From: Sphingomonas arenae
GTDB taxonomy: Bacteria > Pseudomonadota > Alphaproteobacteria > Sphingomonadales > Sphingomonadaceae
NCBI RefSeq assembly: GCF_016924655.1
Contig: NZ_JAFFJU010000001.1
Location: 744,001 to 808,000 of the forward strand
DNA: 64,000 nucleotides
Direction: 5' to 3'
Shown here in pieces: positions 27,608-35,040 of the stretch (position 1 is the stretch's first letter; every line of letters begins with the position of its first letter). The notes below the pieces were generated by a model that was not told the DNA's origin, made no database searches, and saw only the letters and a list, made by a program, of their open reading frames with translations. The translations under genes were made by a program, and so were the position numbers.

Positions 27608-28506
27608 TGGCGGTCGACCCTGACAGTCGTCCCGCCGAGGACAGCATCCCCAGGCCGTTCACGGTCGACGAGGACAGGATCCGGCTCCGCGGGCGGCCGT
27701 CGGAACTCGTCGGAGTGATGACGGTGCGCCGGGCAGCCGCGCCTTCGCGTGAGCTGTTCAAGGTGGCGACCACCAACCTCGCGGAGACCGAGTTCGGCTA
27801 TCACCAGCAACTCGCTTTCGCACCACTCGCGTCGAGTTCGCTTCCGCTGGACCATGCGATGCCGCGGGTGCTGTCCCTCGGTGCGGCGCCGCCTCCGGGA
27901 GCGTGCGGGCGGGTCCCCGTGCGTTTCTCCGTGGAGCCGACCACCCCGCCAGGACGCTATGAGGCGACGTTTTCGGTCGCCGGGGTAGACCAGGTTGCCG
28001 AGATCGAGGTGCTGCCGCACGAATTGCTGGAGATCAGCCCGCGCGACATCGCGATCAGCGGACCTGCCGGCGGGGTGGTTCACGACGAATTGATCCTTCG
28101 CAACGGCGGCAACGTGCCGCTGGACCTGGATGTGCTTGGGGTGCTCGTGCTGCAGGAGGAGGAGCAGCTCTGCCTCAGCCTTCAGCATGCCCTGGACCGG
28201 ACCAAGGGATGTCGTGACGACGAGGGCGCGCACACGGTGTTTCTGGATGCGCTGGCGAGCAGCCTTGCCGCGCGCAAGACGGACCTGGCCCGCGTGCGGC
28301 TGGCCGATGGTCCGCAGCAGATCGCGCCGGGAGACGCCATCCAGGCGCGGGTCGCCTTCCACCTCCCGGGCAACATGATCGCGGGGCGGCAGTACCGGGC
28401 ACTGATGAAAGCGGGAACGGCGCGGCTGTTCGTCCGGATCACGGCGGAAGCCGGTGGGGTCTCGACAAGGCCCAAGGACAAAAGGCGGCAGGAGGCGGCA
28501 GCATGA
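27607..28506 (+). CDS. Unrecognised protein with Ig-like beta-sandwich region
   Basis: 299 aa. The N-terminal part (residues 1-110) has strands resembling a filamin-type sandwich (VPVRFSVEPTTPPGRYEATFSVAG). A second region starts ISPRDIAISGPAGGVVHDELILRNGGNVPLDLDVLG, which is the pattern of NEW3/Hydin-like Ig domains that wrap extended partners. No signal peptide, so cytosolic unless exported by another route. The basic C-terminus is RPKDKRRQEAAA. It overlaps the next gene by ATGA. Confidence 0.72.
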   Translation: MAVDPDSRPAEDSIPRPFTVDEDRIRLRGRPSELVGVMTVRRAAAPSRELFKVATTNLAETEFGYHQQLAFAPLASSSLPLDHAMPRVLSLGAAPPPGACGRVPVRFSVEPTTPPGRYEATFSVAGVDQVAEIEVLPHELLEISPRDIAISGPAGGVVHDELILRNGGNVPLDLDVLGVLVLQEEEQLCLSLQHALDRTKGCRDDEGAHTVFLDALASSLAARKTDLARVRLADGPQQIAPGDAIQARVAFHLPGNMIAGRQYRALMKAGTARLFVRITAEAGGVSTRPKDKRRQEAAA

Positions 28507-29213
28507 GCACTACGAGCTTCTCGCGTTCTTCCTCAAGTCGTCGGCTGCGAGCCAATGCGAGCGGCAGGTTCGACGCCACGATGAAGCAGGTTCAGACCAT
28601 TCGCCGTGCGGCCGGCGCGATCGTCAACGAGCTTGGCGGTGGGCCGGTGCTGTCGCTGCGCGATACGCTGGACAGCATGGGGCTGCGGAACCTGCCAATG
28701 CCCTCGCTCGCCCGCGCTCGGGCCTGCGGCCTGCCGGAATGCCATTGCGCGTCGCCTGACCTCGGGGAGGTGCGCAAGGTCGTCGAACGGCCCGAGCGGG
28801 TCAGCCTTGCCGTGCGGTTCCGCAACATCAGCGAACGACGCCGCACCTTCGAGCTCCAGCCCGGAGCATTGATCTCGGAAGCGGGAGAACCCGGCGGAGC
28901 GATGGAGGTGGCGGTCCCCACACTGGACCTCGACCCGGCAGAAGTCGGCGTCGTGCAGGTACTGGTGGACGCGAGCGAGCATCGCCGCGGGGTGGACTAT
29001 GTCGGCGCGATCAAGGTCACGTCCAAGGATTGCGAGGACATGTTCCTGACGGTTGCGATAACCGTCGAGAGCGAGGTTGAGACGGTCCCGATCGTCGACC
29101 TCCATTGCTGCTGCCATCCGCACGTCCGGCCGCTGCGCTGGTATCATCATTATTATTGCGATCCGCCGAGAACCGATCGAAACCCGAACACCCCCGACGA
29201 TCATCACGGCTGA
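28503..29213 (+). CDS. Unrecognised Ig-like protein with Cys/His-rich segments
   Basis: 236 aa. A short Cys cluster (CGLPECHCASPDLGE) near residue 75 precedes an Ig-like region (VSLAVRFRNISERRRTFELQ to DMFLTVAITVESEVE). The C-terminal 40 residues are strikingly rich in Cys, His, Tyr and Arg (LHCCCHPHVRPLRWYHHYY). These look like metal-binding or cross-linking elements. No homologous family is recalled. Third gene of the unknown operon. Confidence 0.72.
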   Translation: MSTTSFSRSSSSRRLRANASGRFDATMKQVQTIRRAAGAIVNELGGGPVLSLRDTLDSMGLRNLPMPSLARARACGLPECHCASPDLGEVRKVVERPERVSLAVRFRNISERRRTFELQPGALISEAGEPGGAMEVAVPTLDLDPAEVGVVQVLVDASEHRRGVDYVGAIKVTSKDCEDMFLTVAITVESEVETVPIVDLHCCCHPHVRPLRWYHHYYCDPPRTDRNPNTPDDHHG

Positions 29214-29216
29214 GCC

Positions 29217-29933
29217 GTGGGCGCGCTGGAGAACCTTGGTGCGGTCATCGCCGATCCGGACCTGCGCGGCCTGTTGCGGAGCGTCATCACCCGCAAGATC
29301 AACTCGGACCTGAAGACGATCCAGGCGCACGCGGAGCTGTCGCGGCGGCTGTCGGCGAGCCGGCGGATGAACGGCAATGGCGAGACCGAGACGCTGAAGC
29401 GGATCGTGAAGGACCACCTCGAATATTACGGGACGCTGGTCGACCTCAGCCTCAGCTTCCACCAGCGCCTGCTCGACATGCTGGCCGAAACGTCGCGCGG
29501 CAAGGCGGTCGAGCCCGCCATCAATGGCCTGACGCTGGCGATGAGCGCGCCCCGGGGAGCGACCGTTCGAGCGCCGTTCAAGATCGCCAACAATCGGACC
29601 GAGCCGATCCAGGTCACCTGCCGATCTTCGCCGTTCATCCGTGAGGACGGGAGCCAGATGATCGCGAGCCAGATCGCCTTCCTGCCTCCGTCCGCCGAGA
29701 TCGCGGGAGGCTCCGAGGAGGTGTTCGAGATCATCCTGCCGGTCGGCAACGACTTCGCGCCCGGCAATACCTATCTCGCCACCATCTCGACCGAGGGCTT
29801 CGAGGCGGTGGATATCGTCATCCGCCTGGCCGTCGAGGGCGATGCCCGGGAGACGGTGCCGCCTGCGCCACCGGAGCCCAAGAGCACGCCGAGCCAAGGG
29901 CGCAAACCGAGGAAACCCAGGCCCACGCCATGA
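29217..29933 (+). CDS. Unrecognised helical plus Ig-like protein
   Basis: 238 aa from GTG 29217. The N-terminal 100 residues are predicted helical (LENLGAVIADPDLRGLLRSVI, LVDLSLSFHQRLLDML). They are followed by a beta-sandwich-like domain with the same flavour as the two preceding proteins (RAPFKIANNRTEPIQVTCRS; EVFEIILPVGNDFAPGNTYLA) and a basic Pro-rich tail. Its stop overlaps the next start (ATGA). Function unknown; probably binds its operon partners. Confidence 0.72.
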   Translation: MGALENLGAVIADPDLRGLLRSVITRKINSDLKTIQAHAELSRRLSASRRMNGNGETETLKRIVKDHLEYYGTLVDLSLSFHQRLLDMLAETSRGKAVEPAINGLTLAMSAPRGATVRAPFKIANNRTEPIQVTCRSSPFIREDGSQMIASQIAFLPPSAEIAGGSEEVFEIILPVGNDFAPGNTYLATISTEGFEAVDIVIRLAVEGDARETVPPAPPEPKSTPSQGRKPRKPRPTP

Positions 29934-30352
29934 CGGCCGTGACCCCGACGATCGCGATCGAGCCACCACTCCGTCTGGTCGCTCTCGACGAGAGCGGGGG
30001 AAGCCTCGAAGGCCTCGTCAGAATGATGCTTTCCCGCAAGGGGCAGTCCGACCAGCTCGTTCGTGGAGTCGTGCAGTTCCTGGTGCAGGAGGGGCAGCGC
30101 TTCGCGGAAACGCCGAGTGGCCGACGCTGGCAGGCGGTGCTGGCAGAGTCGGCGCTGGTCAGCAACGGCTGGCTGCTGTGGAACATGCTGGACCTGGATC
30201 GCTACACGACCGAGCGGGACCTGCACCCGGGCGGCGACACGCCCGCCGCGATGATCGAGGACGTGGTCCGGGAATTGAGTGCCCTGCGCATGGACGAGAT
30301 CGTGCAGCTCGTGCGCAACCTGTCGCTGGAAGAGCAGGAGCAGCCCGCGTGA
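29930..30352 (+). CDS. Unrecognised small helical protein
   Basis: 140 aa, acidic C-terminus (LEEQEQPA). The central segment is mostly helical (LVRMMLSRKGQSDQLVRGVVQFLVQEG; RRWQAVLAESALVSNGWLLWNMLDLDRY). No signal or membrane segment. It is overlapped at both ends by neighbours in the same operon (ATGA upstream, GTGA downstream), which argues that it is a translated subunit. Confidence 0.7.
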   Translation: MTAVTPTIAIEPPLRLVALDESGGSLEGLVRMMLSRKGQSDQLVRGVVQFLVQEGQRFAETPSGRRWQAVLAESALVSNGWLLWNMLDLDRYTTERDLHPGGDTPAAMIEDVVRELSALRMDEIVQLVRNLSLEEQEQPA

Positions 30353-30543
30353 GCGATGCTTCACCGCCGCTGCCCGGCGATACCCTGTTCGAGCGACGCA
30401 ATGCCGTGCTCGACCTGCTGCTCGGCATGATCAGCATCGCCGAGCGGACGGTCTCCACCGTCGCCGACCTGGCCGACGCGGAGCCGCCGCCGCCCAGACA
30501 CCCGGGACGGAGCCCGCCGCCGGACGGCCCGGTGCTGCGCTGA
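30349..30543 (+). CDS. Unrecognised 64-aa protein
   Basis: GTG start overlapping the previous stop (GTGA). Residues 10-45 form a helix (LFERRNAVLDLLLGMISIAERTVS); the tail is Pro/Arg-rich. It is too short for family assignment, but the tight coupling on both sides, with the next gene starting 3 bp later, supports expression. Confidence 0.55.
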   Translation: MSDASPPLPGDTLFERRNAVLDLLLGMISIAERTVSTVADLADAEPPPPRHPGRSPPPDGPVLR

Positions 30544-30546
30544 CCC

Positions 30547-31584
30547 ATGCCGCTGGCGCTGGAGGCCATCGGCGGGATCGACCGTCCGCACGTCCCGCCG
30601 TCCGGCGATCCGGCGCTTTCGACGTACAAGGAATGGTGGCACTTCAACATCATCGACGATGCCGCGGGGCTGGATGTTATCGTCAACCTCAGCCTCACGG
30701 GCGACATCCGGACCGGGGATGAAGGACAGGCGAACCTCATCTTCCTGTCGCTGGAAGCCGACCGGGGATGGCGCGGCGGGCTGGACGTGTTCGACGGGCT
30801 TTCCGCCACTGTGGACGAGCGGGGCGTCGACCTTGCCGTGGGGCAGTCCTCCATCCGCTATTCGGATGGCTGCTACCGCCTGTGGCTGAGGTCCGCGAAC
30901 GGCCAGCTGGCGGCGGACCTCCGGCTGGTTCCCGCGACCGAGCCGATGCTGGTGTGGAAGGATACGCCGATCGGCAGCGGGCACATCAACTGGATGATCG
31001 TCCCCTACCTGTCGGCCAGCGGCTGGGTGCGCATCGGCGAGCGGCGCGTCTCAATGGAGGGCGCCCGCGCCTACCATGATCACAATTGGGGGCACTGGCG
31101 CTGGGGCGACAATTTTGGGTGGGACTGGGGCTTCTGCGCGGCTGCGACCGAGCTTGGGGGCGAGCCGCTGAGCCTGGTCTACGACCGGACGGTGGACCGA
31201 CGGGGCGCGCGGGTCGCGGAGCATAGCCTGGCCGTCTGGCGCGGCGAGCAGCTGTTGCGGTTCTTTGCGCGGCAGATGATCCGCGTCCGGCATTCGGGCA
31301 CCTATCGCGGCCACGTGCGGCGGATTCCGGGCGTGTCGGACCTGATGGACCCGGCCCGGGTGGCGACGATCCCGGCACGGATCGACCTGACCGCCAGGTT
31401 CGGCGAGGACCTGATCGAGGCATCCTACATCCCCGACGCCGCGCTGCAGATTGCGATCCCGCGCGAGACGGGGTTCGGACTGGTGGAGCTGAACGAGACG
31501 ATGGGCTGGCTGACACTGGCGGGAACGCTGGCCGGTTGGCCGTTCAACGTGACCCGGCGGGCCTGTTTCGAGTTCGTCGGATGA
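30547..31584 (+). CDS. CrtC/AttH-like (lipocalin-fold) hydratase-family protein
   Basis: 345 aa. It resembles the carotenoid 1,2-hydratase (CrtC)/AttH/SvfD superfamily: early STYKEWWHFNII motif, central ARAYHDHNWGHWRWGDNFGW with the conserved His/Trp cluster, two beta-barrel halves and no signal peptide. CrtC adds water to the end of acyclic isoprenoid chains. With a polyprenyl synthase opposite, a prenyl or prenyl-lipid substrate is plausible but unproven. Confidence 0.72.
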   Translation: MPLALEAIGGIDRPHVPPSGDPALSTYKEWWHFNIIDDAAGLDVIVNLSLTGDIRTGDEGQANLIFLSLEADRGWRGGLDVFDGLSATVDERGVDLAVGQSSIRYSDGCYRLWLRSANGQLAADLRLVPATEPMLVWKDTPIGSGHINWMIVPYLSASGWVRIGERRVSMEGARAYHDHNWGHWRWGDNFGWDWGFCAAATELGGEPLSLVYDRTVDRRGARVAEHSLAVWRGEQLLRFFARQMIRVRHSGTYRGHVRRIPGVSDLMDPARVATIPARIDLTARFGEDLIEASYIPDAALQIAIPRETGFGLVELNETMGWLTLAGTLAGWPFNVTRRACFEFVG

Positions 31585-31988
31585 CGTCGGCGGAGGCGCT
31601 GTCGGCTGCGCTGGCGGTGCTGCGCCGCGACGAGCTTGCGGCCTACACGCGGATGACCGATTGGCTGGGCAGGATGACGGTCGGGTTCGACCTGCCCGAG
31701 GAGAGCTTCGTGGTCCGCGGCGGGAAGGACGTGCTGGTGCTGCCCGAGGCGCCCCAGCCGATCGAGGTCAAGGTCCGGACGGACCGGGATACGGTGATCG
31801 CGCTGATCGACGGGGACCTCCAGCTGCTGGAAGCGGTCGAGGGACGCCGGCTCGACCTGGTCGCGGACGTGTCGCTGATGGTGCCGCTGGCGCGCGCGGC
31901 GCGGGCCTTTGCGGAGGGCACGGCGCGGGCTCGGCGCGTCCGGCCGATCCTGGAGGCCTATCGTCAGAAGTGCCGCGAGCACATGTAG
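31581..31988 (+). CDS. SCP2-like sterol/lipid-carrier domain protein
   Basis: 135 aa, overlapping the previous gene by ATGA. The core (IEVKVRTDRDTVIALIDGDLQLLEAVEGRRLDLVAD) has the SCP2-like pattern of a beta-sheet floor followed by helices, suggesting hydrophobic ligand binding or transport. The assignment is by pattern only. Its 3' end overlaps the convergent prenyl synthase by 25 nt. Confidence 0.55.
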   Translation: MTSAEALSAALAVLRRDELAAYTRMTDWLGRMTVGFDLPEESFVVRGGKDVLVLPEAPQPIEVKVRTDRDTVIALIDGDLQLLEAVEGRRLDLVADVSLMVPLARAARAFAEGTARARRVRPILEAYRQKCREHM

Positions 31989-33040
31989 TCGATCATCGCT
32001 TCGATGAACTGGCGGTGCGGGCCGGGCGGGATCCAGTGCAGCCGCCGGTCGAAGTGGCGGCGGGCGGAGGCGCTCAGCCGATGCGCAATCGCCCGGGAAT
32101 AGTCGATGGAGCCCGCCACGTGCATGGCGTCGAGCACGTCGCGGAGGTCCTGGACGCTCTTGTGGTGGCGGGGCTTGGCATAGATCGCGCGCAGGCGCTC
32201 CCGGACGGGCGCTGGCGAGCAGGCCATGGCATGGAGCACCATCAGGGTGCGCTTGCCCTCCGCGATGTCGCCGTTGGTCTCCTTGCCATAGAGATGCTCC
32301 TCCCCCACCAGGTTGAGGATGTCGTCCTGGATCTGGAATGCGGCCCCGACCCGGAAGCCGAACGGGACCAGCGAGGCCAGGCGATGGTCGGGCACGTCGG
32401 CGATCACGGCCCCCAGCTGCATGGGCGAGATGCAGGTGTACCAGGTGGTCTTCTTGAAGCACATCAGCAGATAGTCGCGCAGGCCCAGGTTGCCGCCGTC
32501 GCCGTTGCGGACCCAGTCGAGCTCCATCGACTGCCCCTCGGTCGATTCCCGCGCCATCCGGCTGACGATCTGGATGACCACCAGCGCGCGCTCGAGGCCA
32601 ATCAGGCCCGTGTTCGCGAGCAGGGTCTGGAGGGCCAGCATATTAAGCGCGTCGCCGATGTTGGTGGCGGCCGCGATGCCGTGCCGGGCATGAAGCGTCG
32701 GCTCGCCCCGCCGGGTCTCCGACGCATCCTCGATATCGTCGTGGATGAGGAAGGCGTTGTGGAACATCTCCAGCGCGACCGCCGTGTCGAGCGCATGGGC
32801 CAGCGATCCGCCGCAGGCCTGGCACAGAGCGAGGCAAAGGGCGGGCCGGAAGCCCTTCCCTTCCCGCAAGGGGTAATCGAGCATCGGCCCGTAGAGCGTA
32901 TGGCGGTAGCGCCCGCCCTGCGGCACCAGTTCACGCAGGCGGCGGAGCACCACGGAGCGGTAGGCATCGAGGGTGTCGAAGAAGAGGTGCGCGGAATCGT
33001 CGGTCCTGGCCGCCGACTCCTTGTTGCGCACGGAGGCCAT
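31964..33040 (-). CDS. Polyprenyl (geranylgeranyl-type) diphosphate synthase
   Basis: 358 aa trans-prenyltransferase. It carries the first Asp-rich motif at residues 101-105 (HDDIED), GKGFRPALCLALCQA before it, and the second motif FQIQDDILNLVG, with GKETNGDIAEGKRTLM downstream. It condenses isopentenyl diphosphate onto an allylic primer. The length is slightly above typical GGPP synthases. It overlaps the acyltransferase stop (ATGA) and is last in an operon led by ispH, so isoprenoid precursor supply and elongation are encoded together. Confidence 0.9.
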   Translation of the reverse strand: MASVRNKESAARTDDSAHLFFDTLDAYRSVVLRRLRELVPQGGRYRHTLYGPMLDYPLREGKGFRPALCLALCQACGGSLAHALDTAVALEMFHNAFLIHDDIEDASETRRGEPTLHARHGIAAATNIGDALNMLALQTLLANTGLIGLERALVVIQIVSRMARESTEGQSMELDWVRNGDGGNLGLRDYLLMCFKKTTWYTCISPMQLGAVIADVPDHRLASLVPFGFRVGAAFQIQDDILNLVGEEHLYGKETNGDIAEGKRTLMVLHAMACSPAPVRERLRAIYAKPRHHKSVQDLRDVLDAMHVAGSIDYSRAIAHRLSASARRHFDRRLHWIPPGPHRQFIEAMIDYMCSRHF

Positions 33041-33888
33041 CAGCCGCGCAGCGCCTTGCGGGCCCGCTCGCGCTGGCGGGCAGCGACCAGCTCGTCGAGC
33101 ACCTGCTGCATCCGCCCTTCGACCGTCGCGTGACACCAGTCGACGGCGGCGGCAGTGCGGGATGCGGCCTTCTCGAAGCCGGTCAGGTGGATCGGTGCAT
33201 CGAAGCAGATGTCGATGCGGGCGGGGAACGGCAGATTGTAGTTCGCGCCCAGGGTCAGCCCGTGCGGCCACGAGTAAGTCAGCGGAAGCCGCTCAACGCC
33301 GACCTTGTCGAGGCCCAGGCTCCGCGCCCGGCTTTCCCCGTCGTCGATCACGATCAGCGTGTCGTGACCGCCGAGGCAGACCACAGGGACGATGGGCGTT
33401 CCGTAGCGCATCGCCAGGCGGATGTAGGACGAACGCCGGCCAAGCTTGACGCGATGTCGTTCCGAGTAGGGACGATAAGCCTCCTCACCCGCGCCCGGAT
33501 AGACCAGCAGCGATGCGCCCGCTTCGAGTACCTGCTGCGCCATCCGGGGCGTCGCGGGCAGGCCGCCGACCCGCGCGATGTGCCGGCCCATGCCGGGAAA
33601 GGCGAACACGCTGGGGTGAACCAGCGCATAGGCGGGGCGCTCCGGACCGCAGGTGCTCCAGAAGCAGCCCGCGGCGACGATCGTGTCCGGAGTCATGAGC
33701 CCGCCGCTATGGTTGCCGACGAACAGGACCGGCCCGGTTGGCGGGATGTTGCCGAGCCCGCTCGAGCGGACCCGGAAGTAGAGCCGGTTGGCGAGCTCCG
33801 CGAACGGCATCCAGCGCCGGATGTATTCGACGTCCCGGTCCGCGGGTGACGGCACCCAAGGGTCGGCCGCTTCGACTTCGCTAGCCAT
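33040..33888 (-). CDS. PlsC-like lysophospholipid acyltransferase
   Basis: 282 aa. It has a variant acyltransferase motif I (VGNHSGGLMTPDTI; H followed by an Asp eight residues on instead of the usual HxxxxD), motif III-like YPGAGEEAYRPYSERHRVKLGR, and GTPIVPVVCLGGHDTLIV. It probably transfers an acyl group to a lipid alcohol. Being between ispH and a prenyl synthase suggests acylation of a prenyl or glycerolipid intermediate. No strong membrane helix. Confidence 0.8.
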   Translation of the reverse strand: MASEVEAADPWVPSPADRDVEYIRRWMPFAELANRLYFRVRSSGLGNIPPTGPVLFVGNHSGGLMTPDTIVAAGCFWSTCGPERPAYALVHPSVFAFPGMGRHIARVGGLPATPRMAQQVLEAGASLLVYPGAGEEAYRPYSERHRVKLGRRSSYIRLAMRYGTPIVPVVCLGGHDTLIVIDDGESRARSLGLDKVGVERLPLTYSWPHGLTLGANYNLPFPARIDICFDAPIHLTGFEKAASRTAAAVDWCHATVEGRMQQVLDELVAARQRERARKALRG

Positions 33889-34825
33889 GAAGAGCGCTGA
33901 GCGACGGCAGCTTGTATTGCTCCTCCTCCGTCGTCACCGAGACGGTCTCCACGTCCACCGCGAACCGGCGCTCGAGAGCATCGACGAGTTCGTCCACCAG
34001 TCGCTCCGGGGTGGACGCGCCGCTGGAAATGCCGAGCGTCTTCAGCGCGTCGAACTCCGCCAGCGGCGCGTCCGCCCCGCGCGAAACGAACCAGGTGCGC
34101 GGACAGCCGGCTGCCCGTGCCGCGTCGACGAGGCGGCGGGAGTTGGAAGAGTTGCTGCCGCCAACGATCACCATGCCATCGCAGCGTGGCGCAATCGTGC
34201 GCACGGCCGCTTGCCGATTGGTCGTCGCGTAGCAAATGTCGGACCGGAGCGGTTCGGCGATCTCGGGGATCCGCTCGCGCAAGACGCCCACGACGTCCGC
34301 CGTGTCCTCGACGCTCAACGTCGTCTGGGTAGCATAGGCATAATCCACGCCCGGGCGGATCGGCAGTGTCCGCGCGTCTTCGGCCGTCTCAACCAGGTCG
34401 AACTCCTCGCCGGCATGCCCGCTGGTGCCGATCACTTCCGCATGCCCGCGATGGCCGATCAGGATGACGCGCCGGCCCCGCCGGACATAGTGCGACACTT
34501 CGCGGTGGACCTTGGTCACGAGGGGGCAGGTAGCGTCGACTAGTCGCAAGCCGCGCGTGCGGGAGCGCTCAAAGGTGGCGGGAGGTGCGCCGTGCGCGGA
34601 CACGATCATCCGCCCGCCGGTCGGAACCTCGTCGGGATGATCGACGAAGATCACGCCGCGCGCGCGGAAATCGTCCAGGATGTGCGGGTTGTGCACGATC
34701 TCATGGTGGACGTAGATGGGCGGTCCGAACCGTTCGAGCGCCTTGTCGACGATCTCGATTGCGCGGGCCACTCCAGCGCAGAAGCCGCGAGGGCTGGCCA
34801 GCAGTATGCGAAGGCTCTTCTTCAT
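33881..34825 (-). CDS. ispH: 4-hydroxy-3-methylbut-2-enyl diphosphate reductase (IspH)
   Basis: 314 aa [4Fe-4S] enzyme catalysing the last MEP-pathway step, giving IPP and DMAPP. The three cluster cysteines are visible: C16 in PRGFCAG, one in VDATCPLVTKVH and one in SDICYATTNRQ. Other signatures are VYVHHEIVHN, SAHG and GGSNSSNS. The MKKSLRI start at 34825 is preferred; upstream in-frame codons lie in the promoter region. A second chromosomal ispH is likely, since this copy sits in a special-purpose operon; that is inference. Confidence 0.93.
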   Translation of the reverse strand: MKKSLRILLASPRGFCAGVARAIEIVDKALERFGPPIYVHHEIVHNPHILDDFRARGVIFVDHPDEVPTGGRMIVSAHGAPPATFERSRTRGLRLVDATCPLVTKVHREVSHYVRRGRRVILIGHRGHAEVIGTSGHAGEEFDLVETAEDARTLPIRPGVDYAYATQTTLSVEDTADVVGVLRERIPEIAEPLRSDICYATTNRQAAVRTIAPRCDGMVIVGGSNSSNSRRLVDAARAAGCPRTWFVSRGADAPLAEFDALKTLGISSGASTPERLVDELVDALERRFAVDVETVSVTTEEEQYKLPSLSALHG

Positions 34826-35040
34826 CGCCGTCCCCCCTGAAACACTGTGACCGAGCTTCGATCGGCATACCGGGGCGCGATTCAGCGCGACCGCAACCTT
34901 ACCATGCCCGCCAACGGAAGGCCACGGATGTCGCCGGATACCCCCGAAGGAGAAGGACCCGATGTCACCGGCGTCAGAGGGTGCCAACGTGGAGCATACG
35001 CCGATTGCACTTGGTCTTGCCGACCGAATACAGTGCTCGA

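Noticed and set aside
34585-35040. N-terminal extension of the histidine kinase frame
   Set aside because: Arg/Ser-rich, lies antisense over ispH and its promoter; the PAS protein starts well at 35041.
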